DNA from: an uncultured OCS116 cluster bacterium
Lineage (GTDB): Bacteria; Pseudomonadota; Alphaproteobacteria; Rhizobiales; TMED25
Direction: 5' to 3'
DNA length: 64,000 nt
Assembly (NCBI GenBank): GCA_902633855.1
Contig: CACPHU010000005.1
Coordinates: forward strand, 1-64,000
The translations under genes were made by a program, and so were the position numbers. A model generated the notes under the pieces. The model saw nothing but the letters and a program-made list of their open reading frames with translations. It was not told the DNA's origin and ran no database searches. Shown here one piece after another: positions 1 through 9,376 of the stretch (within the stretch, counting starts at the first letter, position 1; each line of letters opens with the position of its first letter).

Positions 1-390
1 CAAAGAGGTTTTCTTGAGAATGGAATAAATCATATGCGGCCGTTAAATTTAGATAAAATTTCAAAAATGACAAATCTACATATTTCCACGGTGAGTAGAT
101 CTATTCAAAATAAATTTATTGAAACACCAAGGGGAACATTTGAGATGAAGTATTTCTTTGATAAAGGCACTTACGGAGAAGAACAAGATATGCAAATTTC
201 ATCAAAGACAATAGAAAATAGAATTAAAGAACTCATAAAAAATGAGACTCCGTCAAATATTTTATCTGATGACAAAATTGTAAACCTATTAAAAAAATAT
301 GATATAAATATTGCAAGAAGAACAGTTGCAAAATATCGTACAAAATTGAATATTTTACCCTCATCTAAAAGAAAGAACCGTTATCTATAA
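1..390 (+). CDS. rpoN: RNA polymerase sigma-54 factor, C-terminal part
   Basis: Open from base 1 with the N-terminus outside the window, so the first ATG (base 34) is internal. The fragment reads like the DNA-binding end of sigma-54: a helix-turn-helix segment (LHISTVSRSIQNK) and, near the end, an RpoN box (ARRTVAKYR) that contacts the -24 promoter element, followed by the usual ILPSS tail. Sigma-54 needs an AAA+ activator to open promoters, and none is seen here. In many alphaproteobacteria rpoN is followed by hpf/raiA and ptsN; here a catabolic block starts 24 bases later instead. Confidence 0.95.
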   Translation, partial: QRGFLENGINHMRPLNLDKISKMTNLHISTVSRSIQNKFIETPRGTFEMKYFFDKGTYGEEQDMQISSKTIENRIKELIKNETPSNILSDDKIVNLLKKYDINIARRTVAKYRTKLNILPSSKRKNRYL

Positions 391-414
391 GATTTTTTTT
401 TAAAGGATAAGACA

Positions 415-1410
415 ATGACAATGACAATAGATATGCACACCCATGTAGCACCTAGACAAGCGGTAAAAATTGCAGAAAGTGGAGGAACATGGCATGGTGT
501 ACAATTTTATCGCGATAAAAATGATAAGCTGACAACATCCTATGGCAATCTAAAGATGTCCCTACCATGGCCAAAAAAAATGGAAACGCCAGATGAAAGA
601 CTCAACTCCATGGACGCTCGTAAAATTGATATGCATATATTGAGCATTAGCCCTCTAATGCATTGGCACGGTCTTGATAATACAAATGCGGTAGCATACG
701 CAAAAGATGTTAATGATGACATATCAGACTATGCAAGCATTAATGGGAACAGATTTAAATCATTCTGTTTTTTACCGCTACAAGATCCTAAAGCATCGGT
801 AATTGAACTTGAAAGATGTGTAAATTCAAAAAAGATGCTGGGCGCTATGGTTGCTACAAATGTAAATGGAATGGATTGGGATGATAATGAGTTATATCCA
901 GTTTTAGAAGCTGCCAATGATTTAAAATGTATAATTTTTTTTCACCCCACGCGGGGTCGAGCAGACTCATGGTTAAAGAATTACCATTTAAGAAATCTTA
1001 TCGGTAATCCATTGGAAACAACGGCAGCTATGGGATCTATTATTTTTGGGGGGATTTTAGATAAACTTCCTGACCTCAACCTATGTTTTGCTCATGCTGG
1101 GGGATTTATTCGCCAAGGCATAGGTAGATTTGATCATGGGTACAGAGTTAGGGAAGAAGCAAAAGAAAATATTTCTAATTTACCGTCTTCTTATCTAAAA
1201 AATTTTTATTATGACACCATAACACACTCAGAAAGCGGTCTCAGAAATCTAATTGATACTGTTGGTATAGATAAAATATTTTTAGGAAGTGACTACCCGG
1301 CTGATATGGGTGAACCTTATCCAGTTGACTTTGTGAGTAATTGTCAGTCTTTATCAAAGGAAGAAAAAAATAAAATCTTCAGTGAAAACATATCAAGATT
1401 TATAAAATAG
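415..1410 (+). CDS. Amidohydrolase family protein, ACMSD-like
   Basis: A 331-residue metal-dependent hydrolase or decarboxylase of the amidohydrolase-2 family (relatives: aminocarboxymuconate semialdehyde decarboxylase, gamma-resorcylate decarboxylase). Visible metal and active-site motifs are DMHTH at the N-terminus, FFHPTRGR in the middle, CFAHAGGF, and a late Asp in FLGSDYPADMG. A likely ribosome-binding site (AAAGGA) lies 7 bases before ATG 415; a second ATG sits at 421 in a tandem acaatg repeat. It is followed 10 bases later by a CMD-like gene, so the pair probably acts on one acid. Family assignment is firm, substrate unknown. Confidence 0.85.
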   Translation: MTMTIDMHTHVAPRQAVKIAESGGTWHGVQFYRDKNDKLTTSYGNLKMSLPWPKKMETPDERLNSMDARKIDMHILSISPLMHWHGLDNTNAVAYAKDVNDDISDYASINGNRFKSFCFLPLQDPKASVIELERCVNSKKMLGAMVATNVNGMDWDDNELYPVLEAANDLKCIIFFHPTRGRADSWLKNYHLRNLIGNPLETTAAMGSIIFGGILDKLPDLNLCFAHAGGFIRQGIGRFDHGYRVREEAKENISNLPSSYLKNFYYDTITHSESGLRNLIDTVGIDKIFLGSDYPADMGEPYPVDFVSNCQSLSKEEKNKIFSENISRFIK

Positions 1411-1420
1411 GAAATTTATA

Positions 1421-1831
1421 ATGAAAAGAAAAGAAAAGAATGAAAAAAACAGCAAGCTTGCTGAGACATTCGCCAAAAGAAGGAGTCATGTATATCCTGC
1501 GCATGAATGGTTAGCTGAAAAATTTCCAGAATATGTTCAAATTATGCTTGATTTAGATTTTGAAATAAGACAAAAAACAAAAATTTACGATGAGAAGATG
1601 CATGAGCTTTTCCATATAATCGCACTTGCAGTTAAAGGCTCCAATCCTCATAATCAACCACATCTTAAAGCGCACATAAAGAAAGGTTTGAAATTGGGTT
1701 TGAAACCTGAAGAGATTGCCGAAGCATTAATGGTTTGTGTGAATCCTGGAGGCGCAATGGTCCTAACTTACAGTGTCACATGTATGCTTGAAGCACTTGA
1801 AGAACTGGAGGAAGAAGGTTGGCAAGGATAA
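1421..1831 (+). CDS. Carboxymuconolactone decarboxylase (CMD) family protein
   Basis: A 136-residue, all-alpha protein of the CMD/AhpD-like fold. The helix pattern around HELFHIIALAVKG and HIKKGLKLGLKPEEIAEALMVCVNPGG matches the family core. The CxxC pair of peroxidatic AhpD proteins is absent, so a decarboxylase or isomerase-like role fits better than peroxide reduction. It lies 10 bases after the amidohydrolase, presumably in the same transcript, and ends nine bases from a convergent dehydrogenase gene. The reaction is not determined; a link to ring-cleavage products is inferred from the neighbour. Confidence 0.75.
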   Translation: MKRKEKNEKNSKLAETFAKRRSHVYPAHEWLAEKFPEYVQIMLDLDFEIRQKTKIYDEKMHELFHIIALAVKGSNPHNQPHLKAHIKKGLKLGLKPEEIAEALMVCVNPGGAMVLTYSVTCMLEALEELEEEGWQG

Positions 1832-1840
1832 AATAGGAAA

Positions 1841-2944
1841 CTAAATGTTAGCCAAAGGCACCGGTTGACCTGTTTCTGATGCTTCTGCCATAGCAAGAGT
1901 AACAGCCAGAGTTTGCCGAGCCTCTTTTGCTGTTGTGAGATGGCATTTCGCTCCTGTTGATTGTGAGTCAAGCCATTCTTTTGTTTCATCTGCTATACGA
2001 CCGAACATAATTCCATCTGCCCACTCACCAGAGGATCTACTACCCAAAAATGCTAAGTTTAATTTTTGATCTGGAGCATAAGCATTGCTGTATCCATGTT
2101 CAGAATACATAATTTGATCTCGGTGGTCATCATCTATTAGTATAACACCATCCCGACCCATTACTTCAAGCCGAACACTTTGTCCTGTTGTTGGGAAGCC
2201 TCCCGGTAAGGCATAGCATATATCAAATGAGAAAACGGCCCCGGTTGAATATTTTACCATTGTTAGACTAATATCATCGACATCAAATCCTTGGTCTCTG
2301 AAGATAGTTCCATGACCCATTGCCTGAACTTCCACTGGAGAAACATCGGGACCAAGACACCACCCAATATAATCAACGTTATAGGTAATAATGTCCAATA
2401 TTGGTGTTGCCTCTGGACATCTTTTAAGAATTTCAAGCATATTTGTTCTCGTGTTATAAACACGTGTCATACCGCCTAATATTGGACCAAGTTTTCCTTT
2501 CGAAATTTCATCATGTGCCACAAAATATTTTTGAAGAAATCGCTGGGAATAACCAATCCTCAGATCAACACCTTTTTCTTGAGCTAATTTTGATAACCGG
2601 TCACCATCGTCTATTGTCAGGGCGAGTGGCTTTTCAACTAATACCGACTTGCCTGCCATAATTGCAGCTTCAACTGAGTCCCTGTGTTGATCTTCGGGCG
2701 TTGATACAATAACTACATCAACTCTTGGGTCATTAATTAATTCAAAATTATCCGTTGAATATCCATTTGCCTTTGATACTTCTGCTAATTTTCTTGCTTG
2801 ATCTTCATTGATGTCGCCAACAACAAGATAGCTAACGGCAGGATGAAGAGATGCTAATCTTGCTCTGTGCGAGCCCATTCTTCCGGAACCCACTACAGCA
2901 ACGCCTAATTGGCGCTTTTTGAACTCATTACCTGAGAGGATCAT
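1841..2944 (-). CDS. Gfo/Idh/MocA family oxidoreductase
   Basis: A 367-residue NAD(P)-dependent dehydrogenase. The N-terminal Rossmann fold shows VAVVGSGRMGSHRARLA and the family signature VEKPLAL, whose Lys is catalytic. The C-terminal half is the mixed beta-sheet substrate domain. Such enzymes oxidise sugars, inositols and related polyols. Its ATG overlaps the dioxygenase stop codon in an ATGA, so the two are translationally coupled. It is the last gene of the minus-strand set that includes the dioxygenase and the TerC protein. Substrate unknown. Confidence 0.87.
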   Translation of the reverse strand: MILSGNEFKKRQLGVAVVGSGRMGSHRARLASLHPAVSYLVVGDINEDQARKLAEVSKANGYSTDNFELINDPRVDVVIVSTPEDQHRDSVEAAIMAGKSVLVEKPLALTIDDGDRLSKLAQEKGVDLRIGYSQRFLQKYFVAHDEISKGKLGPILGGMTRVYNTRTNMLEILKRCPEATPILDIITYNVDYIGWCLGPDVSPVEVQAMGHGTIFRDQGFDVDDISLTMVKYSTGAVFSFDICYALPGGFPTTGQSVRLEVMGRDGVILIDDDHRDQIMYSEHGYSNAYAPDQKLNLAFLGSRSSGEWADGIMFGRIADETKEWLDSQSTGAKCHLTTAKEARQTLAVTLAMAEASETGQPVPLANI

Positions 2945-3966
2945 GCAACTTCTTTCTTTGGAATCCCACCCCTCTCAACATAAGAGTATCTCTCCATTAA
3001 GTCTGGCGCTAAAGCTCTTCTGAATTCTTTTGGGAATGAAATCCACATTCTGAGTAGATGCCTTTTTAGCTTTGGATCCTCATGATCTATAAAGTCCTCT
3101 CTGGCATGCAATATCTGATGATTATTGATAAATTGTATATCACCCTCATTAAAATCCATAGAAAGACGAAGTGACTCACGTTCACCTATTTCTTGAACAA
3201 CATCAAGTGCCTCTCTCTGCAAATCTGTCAGCGCGAGGTGTTGACCATGACGTGTAACTGACTCAAAAAATGCTCTTGATGTAAGACGTGATGTCAATTT
3301 TCCTGCAAAATGACTGTACATTGGGCAAGTATACCATGGTTGTTCACCTTCAGGATTTTCACCTCTCCAATCAAGATTAAAAGGACTATGCAATATATCT
3401 AGAAGGTCAGGTCTCTCTTCCCTAATAACATTATGAATTGTTAGCGCTGACACTAGGAAGCTTGCGCCTCCTTTCTTCGCTCTTCTTTGACAAAATAAGC
3501 CCACAACATCAACAGGTAACTGATCTGAATGAAAATCCATTTTCAATGTAGTTTGATAGAGTCTTGTGGTAGGATCAGACATCTTTTTCCCCTCATCAGT
3601 CACATGTCCAAGCAGATGTCCTCTTGTATTTTGCGATACAGGCCTGCCTAAATGCAAACCAATGCCCCAATAAATTAATTCGCACTCTTGATCTGTGTAC
3701 CTATCACGATCAATGCCTCTTAACAGAACAAATCCCAGTTGATTTTCCAAAACATCATATAAAGAGGTAAGCTTTTTTGAGAGCGTTGGAAGACTAAAGT
3801 CTTCTTTGTTAAATGGTATACTTAAATTTCGTTCTTTTACCGATTGAAGCGCACTATGTATTTCTTCAAGTTCCACTTCATCTAAATGTATCAACCATTC
3901 ATTTGAATTTTGAATATCTGGACCAAACCATGCAGCCCGCTCTTTAATTAAACCATCATATACCAT
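2941..3966 (-). CDS. TauD/TfdA family Fe(II)/2-oxoglutarate dioxygenase
   Basis: About 341 residues from the preferred start. Iron ligands are visible as an HxD pair in FHSDQLP and a distal His in NNHQILHARE, with a downstream Arg-rich segment (KRHLLRMWI) suited to binding 2-oxoglutarate. The family hydroxylates sulfonates, phenoxyacids, carnitine precursors and other small acids. The track start at 4023 lies inside terC; ATG 3966, one base after the terC stop and preceded by AAAGGAAG, is better. Coupling to the following dehydrogenase by ATGA suggests consecutive steps. Substrate unknown. Confidence 0.85.
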   Translation of the reverse strand: MVYDGLIKERAAWFGPDIQNSNEWLIHLDEVELEEIHSALQSVKERNLSIPFNKEDFSLPTLSKKLTSLYDVLENQLGFVLLRGIDRDRYTDQECELIYWGIGLHLGRPVSQNTRGHLLGHVTDEGKKMSDPTTRLYQTTLKMDFHSDQLPVDVVGLFCQRRAKKGGASFLVSALTIHNVIREERPDLLDILHSPFNLDWRGENPEGEQPWYTCPMYSHFAGKLTSRLTSRAFFESVTRHGQHLALTDLQREALDVVQEIGERESLRLSMDFNEGDIQFINNHQILHAREDFIDHEDPKLKRHLLRMWISFPKEFRRALAPDLMERYSYVERGGIPKKEVA

Positions 3967-3967
3967 C

Positions 3968-4660
3968 TTAATCGCTTCCTTTTTGTCTAAACTTCGAAAT
4001 AAAATACGAACAAGCAATGACAATCATAGCACACGCGATTGATGCTTGTAAAATATTATCCTTTGATACGAATGGGAATAAACCTTGAGTTCCAATATCT
4101 GTAAAAAGTAAATGTCCAGCAATCCATCCTAACAGAGCCCCACCAAACCATATTAAAATTGGTAACTTCGAAAATACTCTTAGTAGAAATGCACTGCCGA
4201 TGAATAACAAAGGAATGGAGAATAATATTCCAAAAATAATTAAAATCACGGATCCATGGGCTGCAGCAGCAACGGCAAGTACATTATCCAAACTCATTGC
4301 TGCATCTGCAATTGCGATTGTGAGGATAACCTTCCATAACGTCTTAGCTTCGCCATGCTTTGGCTGAACACTCTCTTTTTCTGGCAATATCAGTTTTATT
4401 GCAATCCATAGTAATAAGATACCACCAATTGTTCGTATGTAGGGCATATCAAGAATTAGAGTGATTATGCTTGCAAAAAATATTCTTAAAATAATTGCAG
4501 TAGCAACTCCAAAAATCATTCCAATCTTCTTCTGATGTTCAGGTAACCCTCGGCATGCAAGAGCAATAACGATAGCATTATCGCCGCTCAATATTAAATC
4601 GATCCACATAATCTGAAGAATTGGAATTAAATCAATATCTGATAGTATATTCTGTATCAT
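3968..4660 (-). CDS. TerC family integral membrane protein
   Basis: A 230-residue, multi-pass membrane protein with about seven hydrophobic segments. The two family repeats are visible: DLILSGDNAIVIALA near the N-terminus and DAAMSLDNVLAVAAAA in the middle, each with the conserved acidic residues that probably coordinate metal. Characterised relatives (Alx, YceF/YkoY) export manganese; others sit in tellurite operons. It stands one base upstream of a Fe(II) dioxygenase gene, an unusual neighbour that could mean metal balance or may just be operon packing. Confidence 0.85.
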   Translation of the reverse strand: MIQNILSDIDLIPILQIMWIDLILSGDNAIVIALACRGLPEHQKKIGMIFGVATAIILRIFFASIITLILDMPYIRTIGGILLLWIAIKLILPEKESVQPKHGEAKTLWKVILTIAIADAAMSLDNVLAVAAAAHGSVILIIFGILFSIPLLFIGSAFLLRVFSKLPILIWFGGALLGWIAGHLLFTDIGTQGLFPFVSKDNILQASIACAMIVIACSYFISKFRQKGSD

Positions 4661-4684
4661 GTAATTATGAGATATACCTTCGCA

Positions 4685-5734
4685 TTATACAAAATCATTT
4701 CTTGGCAAGGATACAGGCTCACCAAGCTTGACAGACATGTCTGCAGCTTGAGATACTTGCATAACTAACTTTGCCTCCTCACCAGAGATCATAACGGGAT
4801 GATCAAAAACTATTGCACTTAAAAAGTGATTAATCTCCTCATGCATAGATCCTGCAAAAACGTGATCTATCTGCTCACCAGGCATGGATGACATTGGATA
4901 TTGTATTCCGTCCTTGATCGTGCTCAACTGTATATCTTTGTGAGAGTCATCAATTGTTAGCGTCCCCTCAGTTCCAACAATCTCAATAAATGCCTGCACG
5001 TAATTTGGAGTGTGCGGTGGTAGTATCCAACCAATCCCAACAGTTATGGTTGTACCATCATCCATTGTTATCATGCACCACTGATGATCGGGGTTGTTAC
5101 TATTCTTCGAAAATAGTTTCCCTGATGTTTGAGAGTAAACCCTTACAGGTTTTCTCGGCTGCATTGCCCAAAGTATGTAATCAAAATCATGAACGCCAGC
5201 AATAGATGCTGGCGAGAGATCTGATCTACCGGTTATCTTCATCCCTAATTCTCGTGTAGAATGACGTGATATTAAACAAGTTACAGGATCCCCAATCAAA
5301 CCACCTTTTAGCGCTTTGTTCATGTATGCATATCTGGGATCAAATCTTCTCGAATATCCAATCGTTAATTTTAAATTATTTTTTTTTGCCAATTGCAGTG
5401 CCTCATCTGCTTCTTTTATGGTTGGGGCAAGTGGTTTTTCAACAAATACGTGCTTTCCTTTCTCAAGACACTCCATTACTAGAGGAAATCGCTTTGTCTC
5501 AGGGGTCATTGATATTACAATTGCATCAAGGTTATCATCATCAACGAGATCTTTCCAGTTATCAGTAATTATGTCAGGTTCAAGTTCAGCTCTGAGCTCT
5601 TGCTGCCTTTTCTCATCAATTTCTGCAATATATAATTTATCAACAATAGGATTCTTTTTCACGGCGGTTGCTCGAATCCCACCAACCCATCCAACACCAA
5701 CAACACCCACGTTTATTTGATTGATTTTCGCCAT
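4685..5734 (-). CDS. Gfo/Idh/MocA family oxidoreductase
   Basis: A 349-residue dehydrogenase with NAD(P)-binding motif VGVVGVGWVGGIRATAV and catalytic-Lys signature FVEKPLAPT. It resembles the inositol or UDP-sugar dehydrogenase branches; a histidine in GVHDFDYILWAM fits the family catalytic His. First gene of the minus-strand set, 24 bases upstream of terC, so it probably heads the transcript terC-dioxygenase-second dehydrogenase. The 130-base divergent region to the MmgE/PrpD gene should hold its promoter. Substrate unknown. Confidence 0.86.
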   Translation of the reverse strand: MAKINQINVGVVGVGWVGGIRATAVKKNPIVDKLYIAEIDEKRQQELRAELEPDIITDNWKDLVDDDNLDAIVISMTPETKRFPLVMECLEKGKHVFVEKPLAPTIKEADEALQLAKKNNLKLTIGYSRRFDPRYAYMNKALKGGLIGDPVTCLISRHSTRELGMKITGRSDLSPASIAGVHDFDYILWAMQPRKPVRVYSQTSGKLFSKNSNNPDHQWCMITMDDGTTITVGIGWILPPHTPNYVQAFIEIVGTEGTLTIDDSHKDIQLSTIKDGIQYPMSSMPGEQIDHVFAGSMHEEINHFLSAIVFDHPVMISGEEAKLVMQVSQAADMSVKLGEPVSLPRNDFV

Positions 5735-5796
5735 AAAATATACTTAACAACAAATATTTAGCAACATCAAGCCTAAAGATATATTCCCTAATGGTA

Positions 5797-5824
5797 TTGA
5801 CAGATCATCTATTATTAGTAACCT
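5797..5824 (+). promoter_or_regulatory. Possible sigma-70 type promoter in the divergent region
   Basis: TTGACA at 5797 followed after 16 bases by TAACCT, about 40 bases before the MmgE/PrpD start codon. The -35 is a perfect match, the -10 weak (a second candidate, TATAAC, has a 21-base spacer). A guess from sequence only. Confidence 0.25.
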
Positions 5825-5864
5825 ATAACACTTGACGAATGATGTATAGCGAGGGAGCCAAAAA

Positions 5865-7247
5865 ATGGATATAGCCAGACAATATGCTAAGTATGCTACA
5901 AATTTAGATTATAATGACCTGCCTGAAGAGGTAATATTGCATGTTAAAAAAGCAATATTAGATATTATGGGGAATGATATTGGCGGATATGAATGGATGG
6001 AGTCAGGTCCATCAATTGTAGATGGTATAAGGGTAATTAATAGAGGTAATGGCGGCGCAACCGTCCTCGCAACAGGTGAGAGTATGGCACCTGAATGGGC
6101 CTCATTTGCAAATGCTTCGATGGCCCATAGTCTTGATTATGATAACCATCACGCTAAAGGAGTTATTCATGCTGGTGGTTCGGTTGTGAATTGTGCTCTT
6201 GCCGCTGCTGAAGAAAATAATTCCGGTGGGAAAGAGCTCATAGTATCAGTAGTAATAGGTTACGAAATAGCTTGCCGGCTTGCTATGGCATTGGGGCCTC
6301 ATTCTTCACATGAAATGGGATTTCATCCAACAGGTACGTGTGCAACATTTTCAGGTTCTGCCATAATCGGGCGAAATAGAAAAATGTCTGAAGATGAAAT
6401 CGTAAATGCGATGGGCCTGAATGGCTCCCAAGCTGCAGGCTCTATGCAGTACGTCGTAAATGGAGCATGGAATAAGCGTACGCATCCGGGCATAAATACT
6501 CACAGCAGCTTCATTGCAGCCACATTGGCGCAATCTGGCTTTATTGGAGCCGCTGAAGTTTTTGAAGGTAAGCAAGGTTTCTTGCAAGGTTATGCCCTGA
6601 GACCCCTGCCTGAGAATGCAACAAAAACACTTGGCAAGAGTTACGAAACTCTTGAAAATGCGATAAAGCCATTTCCTTTATGTCGATATAATCATCAAAC
6701 ACTTGACTTGGTGATTGATTATCAAAAAGAAAATAACATAGATACAAAAAAAATATCCTCAATCACTATTGATATGCCAAAATATGGCGTACAACTATGT
6801 GGTTCCCCTATTGAGCAAAAAAGGAACCCGCAATCTCCTGTAGACGCACAATTTTCTGGGTGTTTCGCAGTTGCACTAGCGTTAACAGAGCAAAGAGCGG
6901 ATATGACAACCTTTACTGGAGCCTTGGATAAAGGGTTATCGGATGAATTTAAAAGACTTATGTCAATAACAAACATAGAGCAAGCTGATGACCTAGATGC
7001 CATTCATCCTGAGTTCTGGCCAGGGAGGGTTAAAATGATAATTGATGGTGATGAGGTAGAGCTCTACGGCAAACACATGCGCGGAGAAAGAGAGAGGCCA
7101 ATGACCATCGAAGAAGTACAGGATAAATTTAGAGATCTCAGCCCAAAGCATGATGAAAAAAATAGGAAAGAAGTTTTCGACGTAATAAATAATCTAGAAA
7201 ATGCGTCGATTGATGATCTTCTGGTACCACTAAGAAAAAATAGTTAA
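5865..7247 (+). CDS. MmgE/PrpD family protein
   Basis: A 460-residue protein of the family that includes 2-methylcitrate dehydratase PrpD, cis-aconitate decarboxylase and iminodisuccinate epimerase. The helical N-terminal domain carries family motifs (SLDYDNHHAKGVIHAGG, FHPTGTCATF), and the C-terminal alpha/beta domain begins near residue 270. prpB and prpC are not adjacent, so propionate breakdown is not indicated; the next genes, an enolase-superfamily enzyme and two dehydrogenases, suggest dehydration or epimerisation of a hydroxy acid. GAGGGA lies upstream of the ATG. It heads the plus-strand operon. Confidence 0.85.
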   Translation: MDIARQYAKYATNLDYNDLPEEVILHVKKAILDIMGNDIGGYEWMESGPSIVDGIRVINRGNGGATVLATGESMAPEWASFANASMAHSLDYDNHHAKGVIHAGGSVVNCALAAAEENNSGGKELIVSVVIGYEIACRLAMALGPHSSHEMGFHPTGTCATFSGSAIIGRNRKMSEDEIVNAMGLNGSQAAGSMQYVVNGAWNKRTHPGINTHSSFIAATLAQSGFIGAAEVFEGKQGFLQGYALRPLPENATKTLGKSYETLENAIKPFPLCRYNHQTLDLVIDYQKENNIDTKKISSITIDMPKYGVQLCGSPIEQKRNPQSPVDAQFSGCFAVALALTEQRADMTTFTGALDKGLSDEFKRLMSITNIEQADDLDAIHPEFWPGRVKMIIDGDEVELYGKHMRGERERPMTIEEVQDKFRDLSPKHDEKNRKEVFDVINNLENASIDDLLVPLRKNS

Positions 7248-7273
7248 TTATTTAATTTAGGAGAATATAATCG

Positions 7274-8374
7274 ATGTTTAAAATTGCAAAAATTGAAGCA
7301 TGTGCTGTAGCTATTCCGCTAAAAATGCCAATAAAAATGTCAGGTATTTTAATCGAAACTTGTGATAACCTCATAGTTAAAGTAACAGATACTGAAGGAA
7401 ATGTTGGCTGGGGAGAAGCTTCATCAGCGCCAACAATGACAGGGGAAACAGTTGAAGGATTAGTAGCTGCAACAAACTTCATGGCGCAGAGGCTGGAAGG
7501 TACTGAGATACAAGACCAAAATCAACTCGTTGCAGCTATTGAGCCATTAATGGTTGCAAATCACAGCGCTAAATCTGCTATTGATGGAGCACTTTACGAT
7601 CTTATTGGAAAGCATACTAATAAACCAATGTATGAGCTTCTTGGAGGTAAAAAAAGGGATCAAGCTCCAATGTTTTGGATGATCGCGGGGAGTAAGGATG
7701 AAATGGAACTAGCGCAGGCAAGGATAGATGAAGGATACATAGCCTTTAAAGTTAAGGTTGGTCCAAATCCTCCTGAATACGACCTTGAGCGCTCGGAAAA
7801 ATCAAGAAAAATTTGCGGAGACAATGTTCATGTCTCAGCCGATGCAAACCAGGGATACAGCCCAGAGAATGCATTCACATTTGCTAAAGGCGCTGGTAAT
7901 GCAGGTTTAGATTTTTTTGAACAACCAGTCCACGGTCACGATATTAAGTCAATGAGCAAATGCGCAGAATTATGTGATGTTCCAATTGGAGCAGACGAGG
8001 GCATTCATTCCATCGAAGACATACAAAAACATTATGATGCAGGTGCAGCCATGGGTGGAAGTCTCAAGCTTATAAAGCTCGGCAGCGCTCAGGGAGTTAT
8101 GGAAGGTGCAAAATTGATGCAGTCATTATCAATGTCAGTTAATTTGGCTGGTAAGACAGCCGATACCAGTATAGCAAGTGCTGCAATATCTCATTTAGCT
8201 GTTTCACTACCAACCCTTGAATGGGACGCAAGTGTAACAAATCAATATCTAACAGATGATATTGTTAAGAACCCTATACCAGTCGTTAACGGTCACATAA
8301 TAACTCCAGACGGACCAGGTCTTGGTATCGAAGTAGATGAGAGTAAAATCGATCAATACCGTAGAGCAGTCTAA
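7274..8374 (+). CDS. Enolase-superfamily (muconate cycloisomerase/mandelate racemase) enzyme
   Basis: A 366-residue (beta/alpha)7-barrel enzyme. Expected residues are visible in order: a KxK pair in FKVKVGPNP, metal ligands in SADANQGYS, EQPVHG and ADEGIHS, and a second-side Lys in LIKLGS. This set, with lysines on both faces, fits the muconate-lactonising subgroup (cycloisomerases, o-succinylbenzoate synthase, racemases). A loop differing from known muconate enzymes cannot be judged by eye. It follows the MmgE/PrpD gene by 26 bases with a GGAG site, in one operon. Substrate unknown. Confidence 0.87.
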   Translation: MFKIAKIEACAVAIPLKMPIKMSGILIETCDNLIVKVTDTEGNVGWGEASSAPTMTGETVEGLVAATNFMAQRLEGTEIQDQNQLVAAIEPLMVANHSAKSAIDGALYDLIGKHTNKPMYELLGGKKRDQAPMFWMIAGSKDEMELAQARIDEGYIAFKVKVGPNPPEYDLERSEKSRKICGDNVHVSADANQGYSPENAFTFAKGAGNAGLDFFEQPVHGHDIKSMSKCAELCDVPIGADEGIHSIEDIQKHYDAGAAMGGSLKLIKLGSAQGVMEGAKLMQSLSMSVNLAGKTADTSIASAAISHLAVSLPTLEWDASVTNQYLTDDIVKNPIPVVNGHIITPDGPGLGIEVDESKIDQYRRAV

Positions 8375-8383
8375 AGTAGTGAT

Positions 8384-9376
8384 ATGGTCAATCTTGGAAT
8401 AATTGGGCTTGGGAATTGGGGTAATAAGCTTGCTAACTCATTACAAAAAGTTCCAGAAGCAAATTTAATTTCATGCTTTGCTAGAACTCAGAAAAAGAGG
8501 GAGGACTTCGCAAATAAACATAACTGTATCGCAAAAGATAGTCTCGACAAGCTTCTTGATGATAAAGATTTAGATGGAGTAATAATATCCACACCACACT
8601 CAACACATAAAGATTTAATTCTCGAAATTGCAAACTCGAAAAAGCATATAATGGTTGAAAAACCAATGACATTAAATAGCGATGACGCAAAGGTTTGTAT
8701 TGACTGCGCTGAAAAAAATAATGTCTACATTCAAGTTGCTCATTATAGGCGCCTTTTACCAGCTACTAGGCTTCTAAAAAAATATATTTTAGATGATAGA
8801 CTAGGCAAAATTCATCATTTTGAGTCAAATTTTAGCCGACCTTTCGGACCAGACCCAAATAGACCATGGAGAGATTCAGAAGATGAGGCTCCAGCTGGTG
8901 CATTTACTGCTTTAGGCGTACACATGATTGATAACCTATTTTATCTTGGGGGAAATTTTGAGAAATTATGTGCTCTCAGCAGCGTCCTAGATAATGATAC
9001 CCCTCTGGATGACATAACAACGGTAATGATTAAATATGAAAGCGGGGCTCATGCAGTAATCAATACGTCTCTCAGGCTGCCATTTATAGCATCAATTTCA
9101 GCACATGGCGACAAAGGTTCCGCTTGGAGTCTTGCAGATGGCTCAAAGTTCTTATACCAAGGTATTGATGAAGAGACGCAGACAGAAGTTACCCTCAATC
9201 AACTAGATGGAGTGATTGAGAATTTAAAAAACTTTTGCAGCTCAATAAAAACCTCAACCGTTCCTGAAACTTCAGGGTACGAGGGACTCAAAGTTGTCCG
9301 AGCTTTGGAGGCAATAACTGAGTCTGTCGACGCAAATAACTCTTTCATTGACATAAACCTGAAGAGGTGGTCGTGA
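8384..9376 (+). CDS. Gfo/Idh/MocA family oxidoreductase
   Basis: A 330-residue dehydrogenase with nucleotide-binding GIIGLGNWGNKLA and the signature VEKPMTL. A segment with PAGAFTALGVHMIDNLFYLGG carries the probable catalytic His. It looks paralogous to the 330-residue protein at 57617, sharing length, the GxWG variant of the Rossmann loop and the PAG..T..GVHM..D segment. It begins 9 bases after the enolase-family gene and its stop overlaps the next gene, so it is part of the same operon. Substrate unknown. Confidence 0.86.
   Translation: MVNLGIIGLGNWGNKLANSLQKVPEANLISCFARTQKKREDFANKHNCIAKDSLDKLLDDKDLDGVIISTPHSTHKDLILEIANSKKHIMVEKPMTLNSDDAKVCIDCAEKNNVYIQVAHYRRLLPATRLLKKYILDDRLGKIHHFESNFSRPFGPDPNRPWRDSEDEAPAGAFTALGVHMIDNLFYLGGNFEKLCALSSVLDNDTPLDDITTVMIKYESGAHAVINTSLRLPFIASISAHGDKGSAWSLADGSKFLYQGIDEETQTEVTLNQLDGVIENLKNFCSSIKTSTVPETSGYEGLKVVRALEAITESVDANNSFIDINLKRWS

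Noticed and set aside
411-429. Tandem acaatg repeat at the amidohydrolase start
   Set aside because: Only three short copies with alternative ATGs; most likely chance, with no visible regulatory meaning.
1768-1989. 73-aa minus-strand ORF over the convergent junction at 1.8 kb
   Set aside because: Gln/Leu/Ser-rich low complexity, overlapping both real genes.
5266-5720. Two plus-strand ORFs (100 and 134 aa) opposite the Gfo/Idh gene at 4685
   Set aside because: They are Ser/Phe-rich shadows with no domain, overlapping in two frames, and the minus-strand protein has clear family motifs.
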